Positions 24,692-34,342 of a stretch of DNA of 64,000 nucleotides are shown here, one piece after another (position 1 is the stretch's first letter; the number at the start of each line of letters is the position of its first letter). The stretch lies in the NCBI GenBank assembly GCA_947449255.1, contig CANFQX010000013.1:1-64000 (forward strand), read 5' to 3'. The position numbers and the translations under genes are program-made. A model generated the notes under the pieces. The model did no database searches and was not told the origin of the DNA. It worked only from the letters and a program-made list of their open reading frames with translations. The DNA comes from Pseudobdellovibrionaceae bacterium (GTDB taxonomy: Bacteria; Bdellovibrionota; Bdellovibrionia; Bdellovibrionales; Bdellovibrionaceae).

Positions 24692-25285
24692 ATGACAAAA
24701 TTTTTTTGGACATTTCTTTTCGCATTGATGGCTTTTGAGGGGAATTGCAATGCGGATCAGATTGGTTTTGAGATGGGCAAAGAATTCTTCGCAGCACCCG
24801 TTCAAGGCACAGTTTTAATGACCTGTGTGAACGCTACCGATAATTTTTTTGTAACCTATAACTGTAGAGATGTAGTTCTCGATCCCAAATCAGCAGATTT
24901 TTTTGTGGGACCAGTTGGCCAAAATATTTCTGAAGTTGTTTTGACGGCGTTGCACGAGGATGGCTCATTTCGAACTAAATCCTCAAGCTATGACAGCACC
25001 ACGGGGCGAAGCTCTACAGTTTTTAATTTGTGGGTTTCCACCATATTTCAAAAGCCACTGTTAATGAGAGGCCTCAATAGAGTGCGCTATTCATTCGTTA
25101 GTGGTGTATCTGCAAATGGAAATGATTATCAAGAATTGATTCGTGGTGAAATTAGTGTCCATGTTTCAAGTGGCAGCGCTAGAACTTGTCCAAAGACTCG
25201 TTATAGTTCCACGGATTCGAATGACTGCACTTCACAATATTCAATTTGCCAAAGGTATTTTGAAAACTTTAACTACTGCAGATAG
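24692..25285 (+). CDS. Secreted protein of unknown function (197 aa)
   Basis: I do not recognise this family. The frame allows an ATG at 24683, but AAGGA touches it; the ATG at 24692 has proper spacing and gives a signal peptide (MTKFFWTFLFALMAFEG, cleavage near NCNA). The mature part is rich in beta-type residues (GTVLMTCVNATDNFFVTYNCRD, ISEVVLTALHEDGS, RVRYSFVSG) and has seven or eight cysteines, four of them in the last 30 residues (TCPK, DCTS, ICQRYF, YCR). A disulphide-stabilised periplasmic or outer-surface beta protein is plausible. It stands alone, closed by a strong hairpin shared with tig. Confidence 0.7.
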   Translation: MTKFFWTFLFALMAFEGNCNADQIGFEMGKEFFAAPVQGTVLMTCVNATDNFFVTYNCRDVVLDPKSADFFVGPVGQNISEVVLTALHEDGSFRTKSSSYDSTTGRSSTVFNLWVSTIFQKPLLMRGLNRVRYSFVSGVSANGNDYQELIRGEISVHVSSGSARTCPKTRYSSTDSNDCTSQYSICQRYFENFNYCR

Positions 25286-25305
25286 GGACTCAAGAAGTTT
25301 AAGCC

Positions 25306-25342
25306 AAAAAAAACCCCACATGATATATGTGGGGTTTTTTAT
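25306..25342. terminator. Bidirectional terminator between the 24692 gene and tig
   Basis: CCCCACAT (25314-25321) pairs with ATGTGGGG (25327-25334) around a five-base loop, flanked by A7 on the left and T6 on the right. It can therefore stop transcription from both convergent genes. Confidence 0.93.
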
Positions 25343-25367
25343 TTTTTAAAAATAACTAAAGAATGAA

Positions 25368-26681
25368 TTAATTATTTTCTTCTTTAAAAGTTCCAGCTGG
25401 AACTTCTTTAATTTTTACGGACTGATTCAACAAATTGACAACTTTTTCTTCAGTGATTTGGTAAGACATACGGCTTGCCTGTTCAGGGCGACCATAAAAT
25501 TCTTTAATCCTAGAAACTTCAATTCCAGTTTGAAGAGCGTATTCAGCAAATTTTGCATCCACGTCTTCTTTTTTGGTATTGAGGTCATGTTTTTTTGCAA
25601 TAGCATCGATCAAAAATGAAGACTGAATCATTTCAGCTGCAGTTTTAGCAAAATCAGCATCCCATTTTTCAACATAAGAAGTGAAGTCCGCTTCGCCCAT
25701 ACCTTGTTCAGTCATGCGGCGTTTGAAATCTTCAATCAATGAAGCTTTTTGTTCAACGAGCAAAGACTGGGGAACCTCTACTGGATTTTCTTTAACAAGA
25801 ACTTTTAAAAGACGATTTTTGAACTCGTCTTCAACGCGTTTTTTCTCGCTTTGTTCAAGGTCTTCTTGGATAGTTTTTTTAAGTGCTTCTAAATTGTCCG
25901 GTCCGCCCAAAGTTTTAAGGAACTCGTCATTCAACTCAGGTAAGACTTTGGCTTGGATTTGTTTCAATGTAACTTTGAAATCCACGGATTTGCCAGCAAG
26001 TTCAGCTGAATGGTAGGGATCTGGAAATTTCAAAGACAAAGTTTTTGTCTCATTTTTCTTCATTCCCAAGACGCCATCTTCAAAACCATCGATAAATTGT
26101 TTAGCACCAAGCTCAAGGCGGTGATCTGTGCCAGCGCCATTTTCAAGCTCTTTGCCGTCGACAAAGCCTATGAAGTCGATGATCGCAACATCACTAGATT
26201 GGGCTGCGCGGTCTTCTTTAATTTCTTCATAAGTTGCACGAGATGAGCGGATGTTTTCCAAAACCTGATCCACTTTTTTAGGATCAAATGTAAAGGCTTC
26301 TTTTTCAACTTCAAGACCTTCATATTTTTTCAATACGATTTCTGGTCTGACATCAAAAGCTGCAGAGAAAGAAAAATCTTTATCTTCTGAAGGATCTGTA
26401 AATTCAAATTCTGGATAATTGACCGGATCAAGTTTGTGCTCTTGGAGGGCAAGGGCGTAATGTTTTTGAACTAACTCTTGGACCACGTCTTGTTTTACAC
26501 GATCGCCATAGATACTTTTGATGGTATTCAATGGTGCTTTTCCTTTACGGAAGCCCTTGATGGCAGCGTCTTTTTGGATGCTTGTGAATACTTTATTGAA
26601 AGAGGATTGAACAATGGCCGCGGGGACTTCGATATTGATTTTTCTCGAAAGGCCGGACACCTTTTCTACACTTGATTTCAT
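25368..26681 (-). CDS. tig: Trigger factor (ribosome-associated chaperone)
   Basis: Trigger factor binds the ribosome exit tunnel and shields nascent chains. The 437-residue product has the ribosome-binding tail signature GFRKGKAP (about residue 44), a central FKBP-like domain (VDGKELENGAGTDHRLELGAKQFIDGFEDG) and a C-terminal helical arm. The open frame begins at a GTG at 26696, but that codon lies inside the ribosome-binding site. The ATG at 26681 has GAGGAG 7 bases upstream and starts the conserved MKSSVEKVSGLSRKI, so it is the start. In many bacteria tig sits directly before clpP-clpX; here about 7 kb and five genes intervene on other strands. Confidence 0.96.
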   Translation of the reverse strand: MKSSVEKVSGLSRKINIEVPAAIVQSSFNKVFTSIQKDAAIKGFRKGKAPLNTIKSIYGDRVKQDVVQELVQKHYALALQEHKLDPVNYPEFEFTDPSEDKDFSFSAAFDVRPEIVLKKYEGLEVEKEAFTFDPKKVDQVLENIRSSRATYEEIKEDRAAQSSDVAIIDFIGFVDGKELENGAGTDHRLELGAKQFIDGFEDGVLGMKKNETKTLSLKFPDPYHSAELAGKSVDFKVTLKQIQAKVLPELNDEFLKTLGGPDNLEALKKTIQEDLEQSEKKRVEDEFKNRLLKVLVKENPVEVPQSLLVEQKASLIEDFKRRMTEQGMGEADFTSYVEKWDADFAKTAAEMIQSSFLIDAIAKKHDLNTKKEDVDAKFAEYALQTGIEVSRIKEFYGRPEQASRMSYQITEEKVVNLLNQSVKIKEVPAGTFKEENN

Positions 26682-26833
26682 TTTATGACTCCTCACGTTT
26701 ATAATTCGAAAGATGCTGTTGAATTCGCATACGCGTTAAAACTGCCAGATATTAGAAGAAGCTCGGTTTAATGGCACCACACAATGCACTGCGAAATGCC
26801 TATATTTCTCATGTCAGACACACTCTAAGGTCT

Positions 26834-27703
26834 ATGAAGCAACAGATTCACTTTGTAACGGGCAAAGGTGGCGTGGGTAAATCCGTGGTCGCAGCTGCCC
26901 TCGCCCTTAAATTCAGTCGGTCCGGCAAAAAAGTATTGCTTGTTGAGTTGGGCGACCAGAGCTTCTATGAGGACTTTTTTACCTTGTCCAAAGTAGGATT
27001 CTCTCCCATTCAATTGCGACCAAACCTTGCCTTGGCGTTATGGTCCGGAGAGTCTTGCCTTCGAGAGTACGCTCGCTATTTGATTAAAATTGAAAGCTTA
27101 ACCAGGTTGTTTTTTGACAATGCTGTCATGAGGGCCTTTATTAGCGTTGCGCCAGGACTTTCTGAACTTGCTATTCTGGGTAAGATTACAAGTGGGCTAA
27201 GAAACCATGGCCCGCCCCTTCCCTATGATTGTATTGTCATCGATACCTTTGCAACCGGCCATTTTAAGGCCTTGCTAGAGGCGCCCAAAGGCATGTCTCA
27301 GGCGGTTCAGTTTGGGCCCATGGGCGAACAAAGTCGGCAGATCGATCGATGTATTCGTGACAAACAAGCCAGCCACTACCATATAGTGACCTTGCCTGAA
27401 GAGCTTCCAATAAAAGAAGCAGCAGAGTTGCAGGCCGACATAAAAGCAGAATTCAACATTGATGCCGAGCTAATTTTGAACAAAATTTTAACAGTTCCTG
27501 TTTCCGGGCAAGTCGTTAAAGAAATAGCCTTGGATAAAAAAGACAATTTAAATGAGTTTGCTATTTATCTTCAGTATCAAATTCAGCGTCAAATCGAGAT
27601 GAAGGAAACGGCCCAAAAGATCACCACTGATTTTAAATGCATACCGCTTATATTTGAAACTGATCCCTGGAAGCTAATCGAAGAAATGGCAGGGAAGATC
27701 TAA
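26834..27703 (+). CDS. ArsA/Get3-like P-loop ATPase, first of a pair
   Basis: A deviant-Walker ATPase of the ArsA/Get3 (SIMIBI) class. MKQQIHFVTGKGGVGKS places the Walker A motif near residue 10, and YDCIVIDTFATGHF is the switch II/Walker B region. The frame is also open from an ATG at 26771 (310 residues). I prefer 26834 because related ATPases begin close to the P-loop, although the AAGG upstream has short spacing, so the start is uncertain. The stop and the next start share a base (TAATG). Members of this class dimerise and carry cargo or regulate membrane proteins. Two in tandem with a lipoprotein suggests a heterodimer with an envelope role, which is an inference. Confidence 0.8.
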   Translation: MKQQIHFVTGKGGVGKSVVAAALALKFSRSGKKVLLVELGDQSFYEDFFTLSKVGFSPIQLRPNLALALWSGESCLREYARYLIKIESLTRLFFDNAVMRAFISVAPGLSELAILGKITSGLRNHGPPLPYDCIVIDTFATGHFKALLEAPKGMSQAVQFGPMGEQSRQIDRCIRDKQASHYHIVTLPEELPIKEAAELQADIKAEFNIDAELILNKILTVPVSGQVVKEIALDKKDNLNEFAIYLQYQIQRQIEMKETAQKITTDFKCIPLIFETDPWKLIEEMAGKI

Positions 27704-28788
27704 TGGCTATGGAGCTTTTTAAGAACACCAAAATTTTAGTCTGTGTTGGGAGTGGTGGAGTTGGAAAAACGACGATGGCGGCAGCCCTTGCCGTTATCGA
27801 AGCCAAAGCTGGTAAGCGTGTTTTGGTTTTAACTATCGATCCCGCAAAGCGATTGGCGCAAACACTTGGAATTGAAGGCACCCACGACGTGACTAAAGTT
27901 CCTGGACAGAATTTCAAAGGAACTCTTTACGCTTCAGTGATTGATCATAAAAGGACCTTTGATGATTTTGTTCTAAGAGCTTCTCAACACTCAGAGGCCG
28001 TTCAGAAAATATTCAACAACTCCCTTTATCAACAGCTTTCCACAAATCTGAGTGGCTCACAAGAGTTCACCTCATTGGAAAAGCTCTACTCCTGCTATGA
28101 CTCTGGTGATTATGATTTGATTATTTTAGATACTCCACCCACAAAGCATGCAATTGACTTTCTGAATGCACCTCAGAAATTGTCCTTCTTATTTAGTGAA
28201 GGAGTCGCCAAATGGTTTCGGGATCCAGAGGGCAAAAAGTTAGGTCTGATTAGCCATTTGATTCAATCAGGAACCAAGCAGGTCTTGAAAGTCTTAGAAA
28301 CTCTCACTGGATCACAGTTTATTCGTGAGCTGGGGGATTTCTTTATTAATATTGAAAAATGGCAAGAAAAACTCCTTCAGCGGACCGTTGACGTTCAAAG
28401 AATGCTGATTGCACCGACGACAAAGTTTGTCTTAGTGACAAGTTTTGATCAGGCCAAACTTAAAGAGGCCGAATATTTTATCAGAGAAATCAGTAAGGGT
28501 GGGTATCACCTAGACACCGTAATTCTAAATCGCATCTTTCCGAGCTGGCTAGATCAGGGTTCAGAACAAAATAAAAATAAAAGTTCGGATAACATGGACC
28601 TGAATAACTTCTATTCAAAAATGAAGGCCTATTATAGCCAAAGAGATGTTTACTACAGACAGTTTCAGGCGAAAATAGAAAAAGAGGCCCGAGTTCTGCG
28701 AATTCCTGACTTGGTCAACGATATTTCTGACCTTTCAGGTCTTGAGGAGTTAAGCCTGCTTATTGAAGAGAGGCAGTCAAAAACATGA
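27703..28788 (+). CDS. ArsA/Get3-like P-loop ATPase, second of a pair
   Basis: The 361-residue product has the ArsA/Get3 landmarks: deviant Walker A GSGGVGKTT (about residues 17-25), LVLTIDPAKRLAQTLG (the A-loop/switch I region) and YDLIILDTPPTKHAIDFL (switch II, with DTPPT). A long alpha-helical insert follows, as in Get3-like proteins. It begins at the TAATG junction with the upstream ATPase and overlaps the next gene by 4 bases (ATGA), so translation of all three is coupled. No arsenic-binding Cys cluster or ArsB gene is seen, so arsenite transport is unlikely. Confidence 0.85.
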   Translation: MAMELFKNTKILVCVGSGGVGKTTMAAALAVIEAKAGKRVLVLTIDPAKRLAQTLGIEGTHDVTKVPGQNFKGTLYASVIDHKRTFDDFVLRASQHSEAVQKIFNNSLYQQLSTNLSGSQEFTSLEKLYSCYDSGDYDLIILDTPPTKHAIDFLNAPQKLSFLFSEGVAKWFRDPEGKKLGLISHLIQSGTKQVLKVLETLTGSQFIRELGDFFINIEKWQEKLLQRTVDVQRMLIAPTTKFVLVTSFDQAKLKEAEYFIREISKGGYHLDTVILNRIFPSWLDQGSEQNKNKSSDNMDLNNFYSKMKAYYSQRDVYYRQFQAKIEKEARVLRIPDLVNDISDLSGLEELSLLIEERQSKT

Positions 28789-29981
28789 TGGCAAAGGGAC
28801 TTCATTTTGCTTATCAAAAAATCAGCGCTTTATATTTTATTCCTCTATCAATGCTGGTGGTTTTTAGCACATCCTGTGCCTATTTGCCGAAGGTGAACAA
28901 TGTCATCACTGCCGATCAAGAGCTTGCATTGGCGACAAACCTTCGCCGAATTGAAGAGTTAGAATTAAATAATGCTGAGCGAGCTTTTGCCGACAATCGC
29001 TTTTCTGATGCCAGTTTGATGTTTAGGGCTTTTCAAAATGCTCATCCTCATTCAACATTTTTTCATGCGGCACGAGTTGGGGAAGCTCAATCTATAGAAA
29101 ATCTTGGAAATGTGGCTGAGGCTGGGCAAATCTACAGAGAAGTTTATTTGCTGACGATAAAAGAACAGCCTAACATAGCGGCTCTTGCGCTGTACCGGTT
29201 ATCCTTCGTTTATGAATTTTTGGGGGATGAGGTAAGGACCTTGGCGACTCTCCTCGAGGCACAGAAGATGGCTAAATTTCTTCCGGCGGAAATTGCTAAA
29301 GCAGGAATTCCAGCGAGACTTGCCTCGGCCTATCTTAAGTTCAATAAACAGCAGGAAGCACTTGTCTATTTAAATCAGGCCGAAAAAGGTTTGGATCAAT
29401 TGCGCTCAGAGCAGCGAAAATTAGATCTTTTCTGGCTTGGAAATATATACTTTCAAATGGGCAAATCATCGACAAATCAACTGTCGGTAGATAACTTTCA
29501 GCAAGTAATAAATATTCAAAAAATGGTCCAAGTCTATTTGCTTAAGGCTATTAAATTAAATGAGCCGAAATGGTCTCAGTTATCACTTGTTCAAGCAAAA
29601 TTAGTGTATCAAGATTTATTTTCCACTTTTGCGCTGCCCATATCCGATCGAACCCAAAAAAACAATATGGGCGGAAGCTTGCTTGATCTGATAGAACAAG
29701 CTGAGCTTTTTAAACCCTTTTATCAAGCTGAATCAAATAATTATGAAAAAGAGTTTTTTAAATTTATTAAAACAATGAAATCAGAAATTGAAGCGTCACT
29801 TTATCAGCCCAAAGAAACTAACTTCCTGACCGAAGAGTCAGAGAGACTTCACAGTATAAAAAGGCTGGGACGCCGATCACTAGACGAAAAAGCCAATATA
29901 GGCGAGCCTGAGCAAATTTCTGATAAACCAAGCATAAAGCAACCAATAAAAATCGTACCCACTGAAGATCCAAACCTGTAA
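28785..29981 (+). CDS. TPR-repeat lipoprotein
   Basis: A 398-residue lipoprotein: the N-terminus carries a hydrophobic segment ending in a lipobox, VVFSTSC (Cys near residue 31). Residues of about 50-260 form helix pairs of TPR type (NNAERAFADNRFSDASLMFRAF, GNVAEAGQIYREVYLLTIKE, NKQQEALVYLNQAEKG). The C-terminal 60 residues are polar and probably disordered. Two in-frame ATGs open the gene; the first overlaps the stop of the second ArsA-like ATPase. The lipoprotein may be the envelope partner of the ATPase pair. It precedes gshA by only 9 bp, so the whole block 26834-31223 looks like one operon. Confidence 0.78.
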   Translation: MMAKGLHFAYQKISALYFIPLSMLVVFSTSCAYLPKVNNVITADQELALATNLRRIEELELNNAERAFADNRFSDASLMFRAFQNAHPHSTFFHAARVGEAQSIENLGNVAEAGQIYREVYLLTIKEQPNIAALALYRLSFVYEFLGDEVRTLATLLEAQKMAKFLPAEIAKAGIPARLASAYLKFNKQQEALVYLNQAEKGLDQLRSEQRKLDLFWLGNIYFQMGKSSTNQLSVDNFQQVINIQKMVQVYLLKAIKLNEPKWSQLSLVQAKLVYQDLFSTFALPISDRTQKNNMGGSLLDLIEQAELFKPFYQAESNNYEKEFFKFIKTMKSEIEASLYQPKETNFLTEESERLHSIKRLGRRSLDEKANIGEPEQISDKPSIKQPIKIVPTEDPNL

Positions 29982-29990
29982 GGAGATCAC

Positions 29991-31223
29991 ATGGCAAGGC
30001 AGACGCTGCATAAGCAAATGTTGTCAAATAGAGACCAAATTTGTGAATGGTTTGCCGATAAGGCAAAGGGCATGTCATTTCCAATTTATTCCAGCTATGA
30101 CATCAGAGATGCTGGCTATAAGATTACTAATGTTGATGCGAATATCTTTCCGGCAGGTTTTAATAATATCTGCCCCGTGGATAAAGAGACTTCAGCGGGC
30201 TTGATTACTGAATTTATTAAAATGCATTATGGGGACATCAATAATGTACTTCTGGTGACTGAAGAGCACACGAACAATGCATTTTATTGGGAGAATGTTT
30301 ACACGATTAAATCCTTGATCGAATCTTCCGGTATAAACGTCAAAATTGGAATACCCAGAGAACTTGCTGAGCCCCTTATCGTGACAAGCGCTACGGGAAG
30401 AGAGCTAGAGGTTCATTCTGCTCTTATAGACAGCCCAACCTTTAAGGTTATGAAGCCTGATTTGATAATCAGTAACAACGACTTTTCGGAAGAATATAAG
30501 GACTGGTCTACGTCGATCATGGAATTCCCAATGAACCCACCTCATGAATTGGGTTGGTATCAGAGAAAGAAAAGCACCTATTTTAAATATTATAATCAGC
30601 TAGTAGAAGACTTTTCAAAAATTGCAGAGGTTGATCCATTTCTTTTGACTGTTGAAACTGAACTTTTCGAAAATTTTGATATTACGGATGAAGCCAGTCG
30701 CGAACAGTTGGCAACTAAAGTTGATGCCATGATTGAGCGTCTTAAGTCAGCCTACTCGAAGCGTGGAATTTCTCAAGAGCCCTTTGTCTTTGTTAAAAAT
30801 AATGCCGGAACTTATGGGCTGGCCGTTATGAGGGTGGGCTCTGGTGCAGAAGTCAGGTCATGGAGCTACAAATCACGAAAAAAAATGAAAGCCGCCAAGG
30901 GCGGAAGAGTGGTTGAAGAAGTCATCATTCAAGAAGGTATTCCTTCCATTGTACAAGCCGATGGCGCAACAGCAGAGCCTTGTATCTATATGATTGGGGA
31001 ACAATTAGCTGGTGGGTTTCTTCGAACGCATTCTGAAAAAAACTCTACCGAAAGTCTAAACAGCCCAGGAGCCGTCTATAAGCGTCTTTGTGTGTCTGAC
31101 CTGCCGGTTAATGTTTCAGGCTGTCCCCTTGAGAATGTCTATGGCTGGTCGGCTAAAATTGGATTGTTGGCGATTGCACTGGAAGCTCGTGAATTAAAAG
31201 CGCAATTTAAGGGATACAAATAA
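29991..31223 (+). CDS. gshA: Glutamate-cysteine ligase, Acidithiobacillus ferrooxidans type
   Basis: It catalyses ATP-dependent gamma-glutamylcysteine formation, the first step of glutathione synthesis. The 410-residue sequence matches the short TIGR02049-like class and not E. coli GshA: YKITNVDANIFPAGFNNIC near the N-terminus, LLVTEEHTNNAFYWENV, and FVKNNAGTYGLAVM in an ATP-grasp-like fold. The C-terminus ends with GWSAKIGLLAIALEA. AAGGAG lies 6 bases before the ATG. No glutathione synthetase (gshB) is in the window, so the second step is encoded elsewhere or gamma-glutamylcysteine is the product. Family assignment is from memory of these motifs. Confidence 0.82.
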   Translation: MARQTLHKQMLSNRDQICEWFADKAKGMSFPIYSSYDIRDAGYKITNVDANIFPAGFNNICPVDKETSAGLITEFIKMHYGDINNVLLVTEEHTNNAFYWENVYTIKSLIESSGINVKIGIPRELAEPLIVTSATGRELEVHSALIDSPTFKVMKPDLIISNNDFSEEYKDWSTSIMEFPMNPPHELGWYQRKKSTYFKYYNQLVEDFSKIAEVDPFLLTVETELFENFDITDEASREQLATKVDAMIERLKSAYSKRGISQEPFVFVKNNAGTYGLAVMRVGSGAEVRSWSYKSRKKMKAAKGGRVVEEVIIQEGIPSIVQADGATAEPCIYMIGEQLAGGFLRTHSEKNSTESLNSPGAVYKRLCVSDLPVNVSGCPLENVYGWSAKIGLLAIALEARELKAQFKGYK

Positions 31224-31331
31224 GGCCCTAGAACTTTCAAGCTGGTTGCTTCTGCCGACCTTTGTCTAGCCAAGTTGGAATTTGACGTTTCCTCTATGAA
31301 TCCATGTTATTTTCAACTTAGAGGAATAACT

Positions 31332-31964
31332 ATGAAAAATTCGCTTCTGGGTTGTTGTATATTTATTTTGTTTTTTTATGTTGGCATTAGTCTGTTTGAC
31401 TTGCCCATCGATATGAATTCAATCAGTCGTGATCCAGCAGCCATAAATTTAAATATAGATTATTCAAGTTTGTCTGGTGATTCGCTCGAAAAGGCTATTA
31501 AAGCAAGGCTCTTAGATGGCATTGAAGTCAAAAGAGTAGCAAATGGTGCAGGTCTAATTTTTGGACATTTTGTATTTAAAAATAGCAAAGGCGAAAAAAA
31601 ATTAGCCTGTGATGAGTTTAATAAAATCATTCTTAATTTTGTGGCTGAGGGCTACTCTGTCGGAGGCGAAAAGCCAACAATGGAGGTAGAAGGACGTTGT
31701 GAATTCACGACAGACCTCACTAAAATCAGGCCACTTATCATTCCCATTGATAAAATTTTAGGTGATAAGCCCGGCGATGGAGAATTCCAATTTAGAGAAG
31801 GTCAGGCCGTCTCTGTTCGGTTTGCAAGTCTTGCTGAAGAATGGCCTCACAAATGGTTGCTTCATGCCGTTAGGCTTACAAATGATCAAACTAAGGAAAA
31901 TTTCACCGTCGAAAGCCAAGACATCCTAAAGTATCATGGGAATCAGATCATCATTAAGTTCTAA
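31332..31964 (+). CDS. Membrane-anchored or secreted protein of unknown function (210 aa)
   Basis: The frame is open from 31275, but the ATG at 31332, with GAGG about 9 bases upstream, begins a signal or anchor segment (MKNSLLGCCIFILFFYVGISLF). The rest is a soluble domain with no motif I recognise. It has one cysteine pair (LACDEF, GRCEFT) and a run of alternating hydrophobic residues (GLIFGHFVFKN, PLIIPIDKIL) that suggests beta structure. It follows gshA after about 110 bp and is convergent with pepA. Confidence 0.65.
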   Translation: MKNSLLGCCIFILFFYVGISLFDLPIDMNSISRDPAAINLNIDYSSLSGDSLEKAIKARLLDGIEVKRVANGAGLIFGHFVFKNSKGEKKLACDEFNKIILNFVAEGYSVGGEKPTMEVEGRCEFTTDLTKIRPLIIPIDKILGDKPGDGEFQFREGQAVSVRFASLAEEWPHKWLLHAVRLTNDQTKENFTVESQDILKYHGNQIIIKF

Positions 31965-31996
31965 TAAAAAAGCCGCTCTGAATTTCTTCGAGCGGC
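31965..31996 (-). terminator. Terminator of pepA
   Basis: GCCGCTC (31972-31978) pairs with GAGCGGC (31990-31996). On the minus strand the stem is followed by a run of Ts (31971-31965). On the plus strand no U-run follows, so it mainly serves pepA. Confidence 0.75.
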
Positions 31997-32027
31997 CATA
32001 CTTAAAATAAATATTTAGGAATAAGAA

Positions 32028-33572
32028 TTATACGTATTTTTTTGCTATTTCAACAAAGGTGCGAACCATAGCCCCAGAAGCCCCTTTTTTAGGGCAATAA
32101 GGTAGGCGGTTCCCAACAGCCCATCCAGTTCCAGCGATATCGAAATGAGCCCATGGGATGCCCTCTCCAACAAACTGTTCCAGAAATGCTGCAGCCGTAG
32201 CTGAGCCAGCTCCCTTGCCTGAAGAAATATTGGAAAGATCAGCAAAAGTTCCTTTCATGTCTTTGACGTGGAAATCAGTCAAAGGCATATTCCAGACCCA
32301 TTCGCCAGAAGCAGAGGCAGCAGCTTCAATCGTCTCTTTCAGAGGAGCGTTGCGAGTAAAATAGCCAGTGTGGGTGTTGCCAAGGGCCATAACCATTGCG
32401 CCTGTCAATGTTGCAGCATCAACGATGATCTGAGGTTTCAGTTCAGTCGCATAAGACAATGCATCAGCAAGGATCAAGCGACCTTCCGCATCTGTATTGT
32501 TAACTTCAAATGTTTTTCCGTTACGTGCCGTATGAACATCACCTGGCTTAGTCGCAGATGGACCTGCAAGGTTTTCCGTAGAAGCAACAAGGCCTATGGC
32601 ATTGATTTTTAATTTTAATTTTGCAATGGCGATCAAAGTCCCGATCACATTAGCGCCGCCACACATATCGTATTTCATTTCTTCCATACCAGCAGAAGGC
32701 TTAATGCTTATTCCACCGCAATCAAAGGTGAGACCTTTTCCTACAAAGCAAACAGACTTTTTAGAGGGCGCAGCACCCTTGTATTCCATGATAATAAAGC
32801 GAGGATCTTGATCTGAGCCCATTGAAACGCCTAAAAGTCCGCCCATGCGCTCTTTTTTAATGCGTGCTTTGTCCCAGATAGTGACTTTCATATTAGCTAA
32901 ACCTGTAGCAGCAGATTTTGCTGAGTTAGCTAAAAGTGTTGGAGTCATTAAGTTTCCTGGCAAATCTCCCAAGCGGCGTGAATAATTGACGACAGAGCCA
33001 ATAATGAGACCTTCGTTGAAGGCCGCTTTTACAGCTTTGTCATTTGCCATTTTTGATGCCACATGAATATTTAATTGGCTGTCATCTTTTTTAGATTTTT
33101 TTGCTGTTGATGATTTTAATTCATCAAACACGTAAGATGTCAGCATTAAGCCTTCAGCAACTGCTTTTGCGAAGCTAGCCATTTCATTGCTGTCGGATGT
33201 GTTTGAAATTATGCCATCAAAATCTACGGCAGCTTCTTTTGAATTGAGTGCTTTCACAGCTTCATAAGCAGAAGCCATTGATTGGCGCACAGATTCATGA
33301 TTGATTTCTGCATCTTTGCCTAGACCGACGACCACCACATTGCGATAGTTTTTATGATTAAATTCTCTGAATGTAACTGTTTCTTGATGTTTGCCTGTGA
33401 TAGTTTTCTCTTCGATGACTGTTGCTAATTTCTTTGCAAGATCAGAATGAGTCACTATAACGACAGGTCCTTTGTCCTTTTTTGAAGAAGATTGCGTCGA
33501 GGTTTTAGAAAACACGACCAACGTCGGGCAAGTAAGTGTATCAATTTCTTTGCTTAATAAATTTATTGTCAT
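32028..33572 (-). CDS. pepA: Leucyl aminopeptidase (M17, PepA)
   Basis: A cytoplasmic metallo-exopeptidase that removes N-terminal residues, useful for digesting imported peptides. The 514-residue protein has the M17 layout: a variable N-terminal domain (about 1-170) and a catalytic domain with FVGKGLTFDCGGISIKPS (metal-binding Lys and Asp), MKYDMCGGANV and the family signature NTDAEGRLILADAL. GGGG sits 9 bases before the ATG. The first 100 residues contain lysine-rich patches (KKSKKDDSQ) typical of this GC-poor genome. It is a stand-alone gene. Confidence 0.94.
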   Translation of the reverse strand: MTINLLSKEIDTLTCPTLVVFSKTSTQSSSKKDKGPVVIVTHSDLAKKLATVIEEKTITGKHQETVTFREFNHKNYRNVVVVGLGKDAEINHESVRQSMASAYEAVKALNSKEAAVDFDGIISNTSDSNEMASFAKAVAEGLMLTSYVFDELKSSTAKKSKKDDSQLNIHVASKMANDKAVKAAFNEGLIIGSVVNYSRRLGDLPGNLMTPTLLANSAKSAATGLANMKVTIWDKARIKKERMGGLLGVSMGSDQDPRFIIMEYKGAAPSKKSVCFVGKGLTFDCGGISIKPSAGMEEMKYDMCGGANVIGTLIAIAKLKLKINAIGLVASTENLAGPSATKPGDVHTARNGKTFEVNNTDAEGRLILADALSYATELKPQIIVDAATLTGAMVMALGNTHTGYFTRNAPLKETIEAAASASGEWVWNMPLTDFHVKDMKGTFADLSNISSGKGAGSATAAAFLEQFVGEGIPWAHFDIAGTGWAVGNRLPYCPKKGASGAMVRTFVEIAKKYV

Positions 33573-33729
33573 AATTAGGACCCCTTAAACCCCTTATAAT
33601 TATTCATTTTTTAAAAGTTCTGTTAGATGTAGCATAGCAATATTGAGGTTCAAAGCTTTTTCATAAAGTCTTGGCGATGTTTTCCGATAGGATGACAGTA
33701 ACTACTTACCACAACCACAGGAGACAGCA

Positions 33730-34335
33730 GTGGCATTAATTCCTTACGTAATAGAGCAGACTTCAAAAGGTGAAAGATCATACGACATTTACTCTCGACT
33801 TTTGAAAGACAGAATTGTCATCATGGGCTCTCAAGTTACTGATGAAGTTGCAAATGCCATTATTGCACAATTTCTTTTCTTAGAAGTGGATAACCCAGAA
33901 AAAGACATCCATCTTTATATCAATTCGCCAGGAGGCAGCGTGTCTGCCGGTCTTGCTATTTATGATATTATGCAATTCGTAAAATGCGATGTGGCGACAT
34001 ATTGTATGGGGATGGCAGCAAGCATGGGTTCACTCTTGCTAACTGCAGGAACTAAGGGTAAGCGGTATAGCCTTCCAAACACTCGCATCATGATTCATCA
34101 ACCACTTCTTGCTGGTGGAGGGTTGTCAGGACAAGTCACTGATATCGAAATTCATGCAAAAGAGTTGCTGCGTACCAAAGAAAAACTAACTCGAATATAT
34201 GAAAGTCATACTGGCAGACCCTATGATTTCTTGAGAGAGCAAATGGAACGAGATAACTTTATGGATCCTTATCAAGCCAAAGAGTTTGGTCTATTGGATC
34301 ATGTTGTTGAATCACGTAAGGCAAAAAAAGTATAA
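33730..34335 (+). CDS. clpP: ATP-dependent Clp protease proteolytic subunit
   Basis: ClpP forms the 14-mer proteolytic chamber fed by ClpX. The 201-residue product has the catalytic Ser in [11 protein letters not shown] (about 98), His in MIHQPL (about 123) and an Asp in the ERDNF region (about 175). It has the usual length and no propeptide. The start is a GTG with AGGAG 6 bases upstream. A strong hairpin lies between clpP and clpX, so the two can be expressed at different levels. Confidence 0.97.
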   Translation: MALIPYVIEQTSKGERSYDIYSRLLKDRIVIMGSQVTDEVANAIIAQFLFLEVDNPEKDIHLYINSPGGSVSAGLAIYDIMQFVKCDVATYCMGMAASMGSLLLTAGTKGKRYSLPNTRIMIHQPLLAGGGLSGQVTDIEIHAKELLRTKEKLTRIYESHTGRPYDFLREQMERDNFMDPYQAKEFGLLDHVVESRKAKKV

Positions 34336-34342
34336 GGGCCGA

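Noticed and set aside
26694-26696. GTG as the start of trigger factor
   Set aside because: The codon lies in GAGGAG, the ribosome-binding site of the true ATG at 26681.
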